A stretch of 9,839 nucleotides of DNA from a bacterium (GCA_021850405.1 JAJZMA010000093.1:1-9839); one strand, 5' to 3'; shown: positions 1 to 7,477, numbered from the stretch's first letter. Notes: generated from the sequence alone by a model not told the origin. Program-made: numbers and translations.

Positions 1-121
1 CCCCAGTCGACGGCAGGCCGATGCCGGATAGCATGGTGCGCCGATAGCGCTCCGGCAGGTTTGCCTCCACGGCATCTTCAATTCGCGCCACCAGGCGATC
101 GGTCTCCTCCAGCCGCGTCCC
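1..121 (-). pseudogene. Internal fragment of an RND-family efflux pump, missing its 5' part
   Basis: Read on the minus strand, codons from 121 down to 2 give about 40 residues that start GTRLEET and end with IGLPSTG. RND inner-membrane pumps of the heavy-metal/multidrug (CzcA/AcrB-like) type have a periplasmic stretch running from a GTR-(I/L)-EET motif to an (N)IGLP-x-SG motif. As I recall that family, the distance between the two motifs is the same as here. Upstream of 121 the same frame stays open to a TAG at 185-187, but it no longer resembles the family and instead overlaps the glycine-rich gene in another frame. So the pump lacks its N-terminal part, and its C-terminal part would lie left of the window. 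Such pumps export metals, drugs or lipids by proton antiport. It may be a broken gene or an assembly artefact. The family call rests on two motifs only. Confidence 0.6.
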
Positions 122-689
122 CACCGACTCCGCCGCCGCCAGCAGCGACGACCAACCTTGGATCTGTACCAGTGCCAAATTCCCCTACACACCCCGCACT
201 TGTGATGGAGCACGTCTGCACAGTGCTCGCACCGCCGCCTCCGCCCCCGGCATACCCACCGGTGCTACTGCCACCACCCGCGCCGCCACCAAACTGGGCA
301 GCTCCGCCAGTAGCTCCGACGCTGGGGTTGCCATTGCCCCCCACCTCCACGTAAAGAGTCTCCTGTGCCACTACTGGAATGGTGGCAACCACGTCCGCAG
401 CTGCTGCTGCCGTGACGGTGACGCCTCCCTCTGTCCCCCCTGCGCCACCAATGGCAGTGACAGTTACCTGTGTGACCCCTTCAGGAACCAGAAGGCACTG
501 CTCTGCGCCAGTGAAACTGAATGTTGTTGTCACCGTGCCACCATAAGTAGTGCCCGACGCAGAACAGGTTGTGCCTGCCGCGAGCGCTGGAGCGGCCAGC
601 AATCCCAGGGCGAACAATCCACCCACAAGTGTGGTACCCATTGCGACTGCACATGCCCAAACCGGACACAACCGTGTTGTCCTGACCAT
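78..689 (-). CDS. Secreted glycine-rich protein whose 3' end has been replaced
   Basis: This 203-residue reading frame encodes an exported glycine-rich protein of unknown function. I chose the ATG at 689 because GGAGA lies six bases upstream. The ATG at 695 directly abuts that motif, and the longer upstream extension is not protein-like. Residues 1 to about 38 form a signal peptide: a basic start, a long hydrophobic core and an APALAA cleavage-type end. Next come a short region with two cysteines, a beta-rich segment (VPEGVTQVTVTAIGGAGG) and glycine runs between about 117 and 190 with TGTDPRLVVAAGGGG. These patterns are typical of bacterial surface proteins with a glycine-rich domain; I infer a surface or matrix role. 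Residues 191-203 are translated from RND-pump DNA out of frame before a TGA at 78-80, so the natural C-terminus is probably missing. It has no functional link to the polysaccharide genes that I can see. Confidence 0.6.
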   Translation of the reverse strand: MVRTTRLCPVWACAVAMGTTLVGGLFALGLLAAPALAAGTTCSASGTTYGGTVTTTFSFTGAEQCLLVPEGVTQVTVTAIGGAGGTEGGVTVTAAAAADVVATIPVVAQETLYVEVGGNGNPSVGATGGAAQFGGGAGGGSSTGGYAGGGGGGASTVQTCSITSAGCVGEFGTGTDPRLVVAAGGGGVGGDAAGGDRSPGGAN

Positions 690-1305
690 AGCCATTCTCC
701 AGAGTGAAGCAGTTACCCCGCTGCGAGTACAAGAAAAGGTACACACCCAGCGGGACCAGCGAGAAAACCGTGTCACGCAGTATATACAAAACACCCAGCG
801 CAGCCACGGCAGCAGTTTATGGAGTCAAATGGAGTGTAATGCGCTGCATGTCGGAAGGAAACAAAACTGGGCAGCAGGTGGAGGGGACTCTGGATGTATC
901 GGCCCCACAAGGGCCATCTCTCCTGACTGGTCCATGATGAGTGCCACCATGGTGTTGCGCCAGAACCACAGGCTGCATCCATCTGCGCCACACACACACA
1001 TATATCCAGGACCGCCATGTATATCTTAGAACCACATGTACATGGGGCACACGCCCCCTGGCACAACAGGGCGCGGCAGTTTTCAGGCGCATTGACATTC
1101 TGGAGCCTGGCTCAGCCGACACCAGCCACCCATAGGGGCACCAGGCAATGAGGATCTCGTGCCAGGCCGTCTGGATGAATCTCGTCCCTTCCCAGCTGGT
1201 CAACCACAAGCCTGCTGGCATTGTCCGTTCTGTGTACGGCGGCAGGCTCTATGCTCGAAATATCAGTCGTATTACACCTACGTAGGGATTCAGGAGAATC
1301 GGACA
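690..1305. other. Gap of about 600 bases without a supportable gene
   Basis: I find no reading frame here with protein-like composition, a plausible ribosome binding site and a recognisable motif. Several overlapping frames are open, but their translations are rich in Cys, Trp and His in the manner of non-coding sequence. There is a short (CA)6 run at 989-1000 followed by TATA. No tRNA or rRNA signature is visible. The stretch could be the regulatory region between the divergent glycine-rich gene and the plus-strand orphan gene, or decayed sequence. Confidence 0.5.
779..784 (-). promoter_or_regulatory. Possible -10 element for the glycine-rich gene
   Basis: The minus strand reads TATACT here, with a TG four bases upstream of it, about 90 bases before the chosen start codon. 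I see no good -35 hexamer at 16-18 bases. This is a weak match on a short motif, so the assignment is tentative. Confidence 0.25.
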
Positions 1306-1725
1306 TTGAATATGGGAAAGCCACTTGAGCAGGCTGTCGATAGAATGCTGGCCATGGAAAATGGAGACCTATTAACACTGGTCAAGAAGGCCTCCTTCGA
1401 GGAATTGCGAAGACCTTTCAGTGGAACGATATATAGCGTCACAATACCCCTTACTACCGGTAGCCTCAAGTTTGTGGACCATGTCTACGATGTTGCCCAC
1501 TTTCCAGAGGAACAATATGAGGCCATCCTGCGGGATAGCCAAAACAATGCGCTTGAGCACGTTTATGGAAGAGAGCATTCCCCCGTGGGTAGTCTCTATA
1601 ACAGGATGCGTAATATTTCGCGTGAGCATCAAAGGCAGGTTCATGCGAAAAAGGAGGCCAAAACCCTGGTCGCCAGAAAGATGGATCGCGACCGTACATA
1701 CTCGGCACTAGCGGGACTTTCCTAG
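1306..1725 (+). CDS. Unrecognised charged protein, about 139 residues
   Basis: I do not recognise the family. The frame is open further upstream, but that part reads like non-coding sequence. AGGAG at 1292-1296 lies nine bases before a TTG at 1306, so TTG is my preferred start. The ATG at 1312, two codons later, sits 15 bases from the same site and is the alternative. The protein has no signal peptide and no membrane segment, so it is probably cytoplasmic. An N-terminal part predicted helical (EQAVDRMLAMENGDLL) is followed by a beta-like middle (GTIYSVTIPLTTGSLKFVD) and a highly basic, probably helical C-terminal third (REHQRQVHAKKEAKTLVARK) that could bind nucleic acid. The gene stands alone, and its base composition looks more AT-rich than the polysaccharide genes, which suggests a separate origin. 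A small hairpin follows the stop. Function unknown. Confidence 0.5.
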   Translation: MNMGKPLEQAVDRMLAMENGDLLTLVKKASFEELRRPFSGTIYSVTIPLTTGSLKFVDHVYDVAHFPEEQYEAILRDSQNNALEHVYGREHSPVGSLYNRMRNISREHQRQVHAKKEAKTLVARKMDRDRTYSALAGLS

Positions 1726-1749
1726 CTAAGTAAAAAGTCGTAAAGATAA

Positions 1750-1766
1750 CCCTTACTGTATAAGGG
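1750..1766 (+). terminator. Small hairpin after the orphan gene
   Basis: CCCTTA and TAAGGG form a perfect 6-base-pair stem around a 5-base loop, 24 bases after the stop codon at 1725. The stem is followed by ATTTGT rather than a clear T-run, so it is at best a weak intrinsic terminator. Confidence 0.3.
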
Positions 1767-1791
1767 ATTTGTCTGGTGGGGGGTGTATTAC

Positions 1792-2082
1792 CTAAGTGGG
1801 CTGTTCGTGGGGGGCATAGGCGTCCAGTTTGAAGAGATCAAAGAGGCGAGTCTGGGCTGTATCCATCTCGGTCAACATGCGCCTCGCGCGAGGTCGGCCT
1901 CCGGTCGAAGGGTAGAGCAAGACCGTCTCTTCGATGCCTTTCAGTGTGGACAGTAGCGTAAGGTGAATCAGTAATATGCCCGAGAGCCCTGATCCACTGA
2001 GGACAGTGGCCGAAATCTTCAACTTGCCGGCTTCCACGCCGCAAAGAGGGTCCGGCGATACCATCTTTTCCGCCCACAGGTC
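1792..2082 (-). pseudogene. Possible transposase C-terminal remnant
   Basis: The frame encodes about 97 codons between an in-frame TGA at 2083-2085 and a TAG at 1792-1794, with an ATG at 2064. No good ribosome binding site precedes that ATG. The part from about LSTLKGIEETVLLYPSTG through RRMLTEMD and QTRLFDLFKLD to YAP resembles, from memory, the extreme C-terminus of IS4/IS1634-type transposases. In those proteins a short beta-hairpin segment is followed by a motif like L-T-x-M-D-x-x-Q and a terminal helix. The DDE catalytic region is absent, so if the assignment is right this is a dead 3' end of an insertion sequence with its 5' side lost. No terminal inverted repeat could be identified. 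It could instead be an independent short hypothetical gene. Confidence 0.35.
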
Positions 2083-2092
2083 TCATTCAATG

Positions 2093-2119
2093 AAAAAATC
2101 ACCCGGCAACCCCAGTTGC
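2093..2119 (-). terminator. Possible terminator after the GT-C-like membrane protein gene
   Basis: On the minus strand GCAAC, a four-base loop and GTTGC form a hairpin 13 bases after the stop of the membrane protein gene. A run of six T follows seven bases further on. The stem is short and the T-run is offset, so this is plausible rather than strong. The position, at the 3' end of the minus-strand block, fits. Confidence 0.35.
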
Positions 2120-2132
2120 TGAAAAATCGAGG

Positions 2133-3518
2133 CTAGCCCGAGAAAACGTTCAGGTGATACTGCTGCAGATACTGGGCCTGTCTGCGCGCATAACTGCCCG
2201 AGGGTGGATACAGATATTCAGCCAGCCTGGAGGTGGGCTCGGTCCTGTAATGCAGCGTCACGTGGGCAGCCTCAATCCGGAACGCCTCCAGTGACTGCCC
2301 TGCCGCAACACCCACACGGGCACTCACAAAGATCTGGACCAGGACGGCAAGCAGAAGTGCCCCACGCAGCGTATAGGCTGCCTCCTGCTTTTTTCCACTC
2401 CCTGCCCATAGCAGAATAGACACATAGATCCCCACCAGCAGCGGCCAGTTGAAAGAGGTGTACCGGGAGACAGTGCCAAGTCCGGACGCAAGGCTCAGCC
2501 TTCCAGGCATGAGCAGGATGTCGAAGCAAAAGGTAGTCGCAACAAGGGCGCTGGCATATGCAAGTGGACCCCGGGGGCGACCGCTGCGAAACCAGGCAAC
2601 GACAACAGCAATTCCTGCCAGCCAGAGGACCACCCCAGCCGCCTCCACGAGTGTCATGTAGCCAGTCGTACCAACAAGAATCCGCAAGTTGGGGAAAATA
2701 CTTCCTGCAGCCACAGCAGCCCCCTTGGCGGCGGTAGGCAAGCGGTGCGGAAACAGTGAGAGAGGGGGGCCACCGGTATTGTGAAAGTTGTATCCCAGGA
2801 AATACAGGCCGGTTGCCACCACGCCCAGAATCAGCCAGGTTCCCCGCTGCCTCCAGGAACGGGATGGGAGCAAAAGGATCAGAAAGCCGGCCGCCCAGAC
2901 AATGAGGCCCTGGAGTGAGGAATAACTTGAAAGCCCACCGAGCACTGCTGCTGCAGCAAGCATCTTCCAGGATAGCCTCTCCCCCCGCCCAAGCAGATAG
3001 ACGGCAAGAAAGATGCAAAAGAGCATGAGAAACCACTCATACTGGAAGGCCCACAGGATGTTCTGATACTGCGCCAGGGTTAGGACAATAAATGGCACCG
3101 GCACCATCCACAAAGGGTGCTTTCCTATCATGTCGCGGAACATCAGGCATACAACCACAAGCGTAGCGACCAGAAAAGCAGCCCCAAGATACATGAGGGG
3201 CAGGTCATTCCAGTGGGTCAGCCGTATTACCGCCAGGGCAATGACATTGGAGACAAACATCCTGTTTTCGTGATGCTGTGCCCAGAGCTGACCCAGGGTC
3301 AGTGTTCCGGCGAAAGAGTGCGCCACGAGTGTTATAAAGTTCCACTCATCAAAATAGAGGGCGTTAACCCCGTACCGCTGGATATAGCTGACCAGCAACA
3401 GCGCTGCGGCAAGACATGCTACCCAGAAAACAGGAATAAGAGCTGGAGAAGAACCACCGCCTTGCTGCGGCACTGTCTCACTGGTGGCATGGTTTGTGTC
3501 TCCGTACCCAGATGACAT
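2133..3518 (-). CDS. Polytopic GT-C-like membrane protein
   Basis: A 461-residue integral membrane protein with roughly ten hydrophobic segments: one near residues 27-46, then about 88-100, 107-126, 135-150, 158-176, 185-215, 226-242, 285-310, 318-336, 358-372 and 385-403. The first extracytoplasmic loop carries an acidic FDEW motif at 56-59, then HHENR at 82-86. YQNILWAFQ lies at 151-159 and a SRYTSF motif at 351-356. A long N-terminal membrane region with an acidic motif after the first helix is the hallmark of GT-C glycosyltransferases, which use lipid-phosphate sugars outside the membrane. Similar uncharacterised proteins with DEW and H-NEHR motifs sit in surface-glycan clusters, so the enzyme role is inferred. 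I chose the ATG at 3518 because the 84 codons upstream in the same frame are not protein-like. No Shine-Dalgarno sequence precedes it; TACAAT ends six bases before the ATG, compatible with a leaderless message. An alternative GTG start lies at 3538. Confidence 0.75.
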   Translation of the reverse strand: MSSGYGDTNHATSETVPQQGGGSSPALIPVFWVACLAAALLLVSYIQRYGVNALYFDEWNFITLVAHSFAGTLTLGQLWAQHHENRMFVSNVIALAVIRLTHWNDLPLMYLGAAFLVATLVVVCLMFRDMIGKHPLWMVPVPFIVLTLAQYQNILWAFQYEWFLMLFCIFLAVYLLGRGERLSWKMLAAAAVLGGLSSYSSLQGLIVWAAGFLILLLPSRSWRQRGTWLILGVVATGLYFLGYNFHNTGGPPLSLFPHRLPTAAKGAAVAAGSIFPNLRILVGTTGYMTLVEAAGVVLWLAGIAVVVAWFRSGRPRGPLAYASALVATTFCFDILLMPGRLSLASGLGTVSRYTSFNWPLLVGIYVSILLWAGSGKKQEAAYTLRGALLLAVLVQIFVSARVGVAAGQSLEAFRIEAAHVTLHYRTEPTSRLAEYLYPPSGSYARRQAQYLQQYHLNVFSG

Positions 3519-3784
3519 CGCCCGATTGTATCGCACGGTCCGCCCCGCAAGCGGGAAGCTCCCTGACCGTGACAGCTGCTCGGGCACAGAACCAACCGGG
3601 CCGGAGATCTTCAGTACTCCCTTTCTCCTCCCCTGAACCTGTCCCCTGCAGAGGTGGGCCCAGCTTTTTTGGCAGGTGAGCCGAGTGAAGATCCCGCCCA
3701 GGCAGGATCGACTGCCAGGAGGGGCCATCCACGGCGAACTGCCAACACGTCTGACGAATCTGGTGGCCACCGGTCTCCCTGGAG
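3519..3784. other. 266-base gap between the twin glycosyltransferase and the membrane protein gene
   Basis: This gap contains no supportable gene. It holds a hairpin at 3690-3709 (GATCC-type stem with one wobble pair, four-base loop) that is not followed by a T-run on the minus strand, so it is not a standard terminator. The gap suggests that the membrane protein gene has its own promoter and is not strictly cotranscribed with the genes upstream of it. Confidence 0.4.
3525..3530 (-). promoter_or_regulatory. Possible -10 element placing transcription start at the ATG
   Basis: The minus strand reads TACAAT six bases upstream of the ATG at 3518. Transcription would then begin at or next to the start codon, giving a leaderless message, which fits the missing ribosome binding site. 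No convincing -35 hexamer is present; CTTGCG at 15 bases is the nearest. Confidence 0.3.
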
Positions 3785-6346
3785 CTACCGTGCCGCAATC
3801 TCACTGATGGCCGCCATCAGTGCCCTTGTGGTGGCCTGCGGAGTATGCGCCCCGGCTGCATCCCTTCCCCTGGCAGATGCCTCATTCCAGCGTTCCTTAT
3901 GGTCTATGAGCGAAATGCAGGCATGCGCGATCTCTCTGGGGCCAGCATGCTCTGGGAGAAATACTGCAGAGCCCTCCCCACACCCAGTGGAGAGCGGCGA
4001 CACATTGGTCACAACAGGCAACCCGGCGCCAAATGCATCTGCCAGTGCAGCTGAACTTTCTCCGTTGGTGCGCAGCCGCCACTGCACTGCACAGGTAGAA
4101 TGCTCCAGCCAGTACGAGTATTCCTCATCACTCACATACCCGGTAATCTCAACACTGCCTCCAACTCCATAGCTTTCTGCCAGAGCGAGCAGTTCCTGCT
4201 GGTAACCCTCTCCCAGCACCTCTCCCACCAGAACGAGTCGCGCCCCGGGACGGTCTTTTTGCAGGAGCGAGAACGCCTCCAGCAAAAGCTCCGGAGCCTT
4301 GACGGGTGCCACAATCCCAAAAGAGGCAATAACCGGGGTGTCAGGTCGGGCCGCCCTGCCCTTGACCGGCACTGCGAACGGCAGCACAGCAAGCGGTGGC
4401 ATCAGCGCATCTGGCCCCTGGTCCATTCGCAGCAGCTGTGCTGCGAATGGTGAGTTGACCAGCACTCCGCGTGCACTGCGCACCAGCTCTCCGGTGAGCC
4501 CCAGGGAGTAGCGCGAGTGGGTATCCACTCCAAATGCATCAAGCACCCCCTCTGGCAACCGCCAGCCATATTGACTTAGCAGTTTTTCCCCGACCAGCTG
4601 CTGCATACCCGCCACTCCACCACGCTCCCCTCTCACCAGAGATCGCCGCTCCCAGGGCAAACCGCCTTCCCCCGGCCAGTTCTTGCGAAGCCCCAGATCA
4701 TCCCGCGGGGAGACTGACTCCCGGGAAAAATGCGTAGGTTTATCCGCATGGGTTAGCCCATATGTGTAGTAAAGCCCCCCAAGCCGCACATCGTGGAACC
4801 AGATGACACCCGGATAGGCCAGCGCCATCTCATACGTCTCATGATGGTGCTCACTGTTACCTATCACGTAAATAAGCGCGTCATATGAGGCTGGACTGAT
4901 GACCCTGCCCAGACAGGAAACCGGCCAGACCGAAAAACCAGCGACCCACTGCGCCCGCCCCAGGGATGAACCCGAAGGAACAAACAGATCGAGCGCCATT
5001 CCACGCGGCATGTGGCCCAGCAGAGTCCCGCTGTAATCAGCCAGTCCGGACCTGGTCGGCGGCAGGGGCGATACCAGCGCAACACGCAGCTCACCCCGAT
5101 TGCCAACTACCGCTGTTGCGGGGGCTGACCCCTGCCCAGCGGAACTAGCGGGATGTTCTGCCGCGTGGGTAGCCTTTTTCTTCACCATCGCCTCCACTGC
5201 AGAAATTGTCCTGGATGCCACCCTGTCCCAGGTGTGAATATGGCGACGCAGCCTGCCCACCTCCTCAAGTCTTGCCCGGAACGCAGGGTCACTTAACGCC
5301 ATCTCCATGCGACGCGCGATAGAGCCAGGATCTGCTGGATCAAAGGTGGAATCAGGATAATCCAGAATCTCCGGAAGCGACGAGGTAGCCGAGGTTATCG
5401 CCGGACAGCCACATGCGATCGCCTCTGCTACTGGTAATCCGTAGCCCTCATAGAGCGACGGAAAAACAAAAAGGCTGGCTGCCTGGTAGAGGGAGAGCAA
5501 CAGGTCGTCTGGCACATAACCTGTAAGCAACAGCTCAGACCCGGCAATCCCGTATGACTGGGCTGTCGCCCGCCAGCGTTCCTCGTATGCCTTTGGAAGG
5601 TGACACCCAATCACCAGTTGATATTCCTTCCTGAGCAGAGCCGGGAGCTCCGCATATGCTGCAAGCAAACCCTCCACGTTCTTTCGGTCATCTGCCCCGG
5701 CCACCGACAGAATGTAAGGACCCTTTACTGAAGGAAGGGCCGACTTTACAGCTGCAAGCGGTCGCCGTCCTCCAGACGGCAGGCGGAACCGGCTTGACGT
5801 GCCTCCCCCTATCGATACCACCTGCCCCTCTGACAGGCCAGCAAACGCCACCACATCCCTTCTTGTGCACTCAGATATTGCAAGTACCAGATCCGCCCGG
5901 CTGAGCAGCTTCATCCGCACCATATACTCCCTAAGCGCCTCGGGGGCAGCCAGGTACCGATCCTGGAATACCAGCGGAATAAGGTCATAGGCAGTAACCA
6001 CCAGCGGCAGCTTTGCATCCAGTACGTGCGGAGGCACAACAGATGCCCGGGGTGGATACAGCTCAAAAGGAGACATCACATGATAGACAAAGCTGGTGCC
6101 AGGGTCCGCATTCCAGAGCAGCTGGTGCAGGTCGCTGGCCGTATTCCACCGCAGTGCAGGGGAAGCCAGTAGCCGCTGGGGAAGGCTGCGGGGGAATGGC
6201 AACAGTGGATTCAGGTAAAGACGCTCCACTGTGGCCCTGTCCATGAGGGCAAGCGCATGCTCAGTCACATAACGGGCAATGCCCCGCTCGGCATGAGCGA
6301 CACTCTGGGTCGCCTGCAGGTCCAGCAGGAGAGACGGGCCCACCAT
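3785..6346 (-). CDS. Twin-domain GT4 glycosyltransferase
   Basis: This 853-residue soluble protein contains two complete GT-B fold, GT4-type glycosyltransferase units. Such retaining enzymes move a sugar from a nucleotide donor to a growing glycan at the cytoplasmic membrane face. Unit 1 covers about residues 1-390: TAYDLIPL near 118-125, the donor-side core GPYILSVAGADDRKN at 209-223, LTGYVPDD at 274-281, and the EX7E motif at E300 and E308 (SLYEGYGLPVAEA). A low-complexity Ala/Ser/Gly linker covers about 390-418. Unit 2 covers 419-853: VALVSPLPPTRSGLADYSG at 422-440, FHD at 517-519, IASFGIVAPVKAPELLL at 673-689, ITGYVSDEE at 734-742, and NGESSAALADAFGAG at 761-775, where E763 is kept but the second glutamate position is not. 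The ATG at 6346 follows the methyltransferase stop by seven bases and has a GAGG site overlapping that stop, so the two genes are translationally close. An insert-like charged stretch covers about 531-585. The sugars transferred cannot be predicted. Confidence 0.88.
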   Translation of the reverse strand: MVGPSLLLDLQATQSVAHAERGIARYVTEHALALMDRATVERLYLNPLLPFPRSLPQRLLASPALRWNTASDLHQLLWNADPGTSFVYHVMSPFELYPPRASVVPPHVLDAKLPLVVTAYDLIPLVFQDRYLAAPEALREYMVRMKLLSRADLVLAISECTRRDVVAFAGLSEGQVVSIGGGTSSRFRLPSGGRRPLAAVKSALPSVKGPYILSVAGADDRKNVEGLLAAYAELPALLRKEYQLVIGCHLPKAYEERWRATAQSYGIAGSELLLTGYVPDDLLLSLYQAASLFVFPSLYEGYGLPVAEAIACGCPAITSATSSLPEILDYPDSTFDPADPGSIARRMEMALSDPAFRARLEEVGRLRRHIHTWDRVASRTISAVEAMVKKKATHAAEHPASSAGQGSAPATAVVGNRGELRVALVSPLPPTRSGLADYSGTLLGHMPRGMALDLFVPSGSSLGRAQWVAGFSVWPVSCLGRVISPASYDALIYVIGNSEHHHETYEMALAYPGVIWFHDVRLGGLYYTYGLTHADKPTHFSRESVSPRDDLGLRKNWPGEGGLPWERRSLVRGERGGVAGMQQLVGEKLLSQYGWRLPEGVLDAFGVDTHSRYSLGLTGELVRSARGVLVNSPFAAQLLRMDQGPDALMPPLAVLPFAVPVKGRAARPDTPVIASFGIVAPVKAPELLLEAFSLLQKDRPGARLVLVGEVLGEGYQQELLALAESYGVGGSVEITGYVSDEEYSYWLEHSTCAVQWRLRTNGESSAALADAFGAGLPVVTNVSPLSTGCGEGSAVFLPEHAGPREIAHACISLIDHKERWNEASARGRDAAGAHTPQATTRALMAAISEIAAR

Positions 6347-6353
6347 GGTTGCC

Positions 6354-7367
6354 TCAGATGCTGGCAGGCGTCGCCTGCAACATGATCACCGCATTGTCTG
6401 AGGGCGAGGCCGCTGAAGACTGGAACCCCGGCACCAGCTCCCACAGCTTGTCTGAGCGCTGCAAGGCCACCTGCCGGTCCAACACCTTCCATCCGGAAAA
6501 CAGCACCTCCAGATGCTCGTCATCATATCTGCGTTCAAAGTCGCTCACGGACCAGATGCCAAACGGAGCGGTGAAGATCAGCCTGCCAGAGGGTGCCAGC
6601 CATGAGAGCATGCGCTCAAGTATTACCCGGTCCAGGTCCTGCGCCGACTCGTTCTCTCCGTACCACCCCAGACCAGCGTGCTCCAGGGTAGACAGACAGA
6701 CTATGGCGTCAAACTTCTCTTCCGGCCCGTCCCAGCTCTCCGCTGGCTGCGCGACCATGGTGATGCCTGGATGGGCCAGTGGATATGGGTGCAAATCCAG
6801 GGCTGTCACCTTATACCCAAGCGCAGCCAGCGACAGGCTTACAGTACTCTCGGCACACCCAAAGTCCAGGATGTGCCCCCCTGGACCGATCCCATCCAGC
6901 GCCCGGAACACATACGGAACCTCAGCAATCCTTTCATTGACGCTGCCCACATGCACCTGGCCAGGTTCGTAATTCAGCGAAACAGGCGGATTGAACCAGA
7001 GCCCTGCCTGGGCAGCAAACCCCTTATGTGAATTGGCGTAATTAAGCAGTTCTGCCAACCCCTCATCGACAGCATCCAGTTGCTTCCCAACATAGCTTCG
7101 GGCACTCTCAGCGGCAGCCACGCCAGGTATCCTCGCAGTCTGGTCCTTCAACCATGCAGCCATCTCCCCGTTAAGAGACGCGAGCTCCAGCGTAGCTTCG
7201 GCGTCCGCTGCAATCCGCCGTTCAACAGAAGCAAGCGCATCAAGCTGCCGCTCCGTCCGTCCGAACCGCTCGTCCAGATAGCCCCTGAGACTGGTAAAAC
7301 GGGCGTCAAAAAAATTGACTGCAGGCAGCATCGCATATCGGACGGCCCTCCTCAACTGCTGGCTCAA
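6354..7367 (-). CDS. SAM-dependent methyltransferase with an N-terminal helical region
   Basis: A 337-residue class I (Rossmann) methyltransferase, probably acting on the glycan or a sugar precursor. The SAM-binding motif I is HILDFGCAE at about 165-173 and the acidic ribose-binding residue lies in TALDLHPY at 188-195. The motif around FDAIVCLSTLEHAGLGWYGE (219-238) has the EH-x-GLG-x-YG pattern I associate with methyltransferases from surface-polysaccharide clusters. Residues 1 to about 110 are predicted mostly helical, with heptad-like stretches around FTSLRGYLDERFGRTERQLD, and may form a coiled coil or docking region. I chose the TTG at 7367 because GGAGGAGAG ends nine bases upstream, the best ribosome binding site in the window. 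The twin glycosyltransferase gene starts seven bases after the stop. Chain-terminating methyltransferases are known in ABC-dependent O-antigen systems, which makes a capping role attractive but unproven; a methylated sugar precursor is the alternative. Confidence 0.82.
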   Translation of the reverse strand: MSQQLRRAVRYAMLPAVNFFDARFTSLRGYLDERFGRTERQLDALASVERRIAADAEATLELASLNGEMAAWLKDQTARIPGVAAAESARSYVGKQLDAVDEGLAELLNYANSHKGFAAQAGLWFNPPVSLNYEPGQVHVGSVNERIAEVPYVFRALDGIGPGGHILDFGCAESTVSLSLAALGYKVTALDLHPYPLAHPGITMVAQPAESWDGPEEKFDAIVCLSTLEHAGLGWYGENESAQDLDRVILERMLSWLAPSGRLIFTAPFGIWSVSDFERRYDDEHLEVLFSGWKVLDRQVALQRSDKLWELVPGFQSSAASPSDNAVIMLQATPASI

Positions 7368-7375
7368 ACTATCTA

Positions 7376-7384
7376 TCTCTCCTC
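7376..7384 (-). promoter_or_regulatory. Strong ribosome binding site that decides a TTG start
   Basis: The minus strand reads GGAGGAGAG, a near-perfect match to the 16S anti-Shine-Dalgarno partner, with nine bases before TTG at 7367. This makes the non-ATG start the preferred one for the methyltransferase. Confidence 0.55.
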
Positions 7385-7397
7385 CAACCCATTACAG

Positions 7398-7405
7398 ATT
7401 CTATA
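7398..7405 (-). promoter_or_regulatory. Possible -10 region of the methyltransferase-glycosyltransferase operon
   Basis: The minus strand reads TATAGAAT about 30 bases upstream of the TTG start at 7367, so transcription would begin just before the ribosome binding site. No good -35 hexamer is seen at the right distance, which may mean an activated promoter. Confidence 0.3.
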
Positions 7406-7477
7406 GGGCAGAGCCGCTTTTGTGCTTGGGAGTGCAACAGGGGAAGAGAGGAGGCGGAGTACATGGCTATCAGAAGA

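Noticed and set aside
61..354. Plus-strand open frame rich in proline and alanine
   Set aside because: It is the complement of the glycine-rich gene; glycine codons read backwards give proline and alanine. There is no ribosome binding site or other support.
1159..1305. Longer start for the orphan plus-strand protein
   Set aside because: The extra 49 residues are Cys/Pro/Arg-rich and not protein-like, whereas AGGAG at 1292-1296 fits the TTG at 1306.
3659..3670. Plus-strand terminator suggested by GGGCCC followed by six T
   Set aside because: The palindrome has no loop and cannot form a normal terminator stem, and no plus-strand gene ends there.
3519..3770. N-terminal extension of the membrane protein to an upstream ATG
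   Set aside because: The 84 extra residues are not protein-like and have no hydrophobic or domain pattern; family-like features begin after the ATG at 3518.
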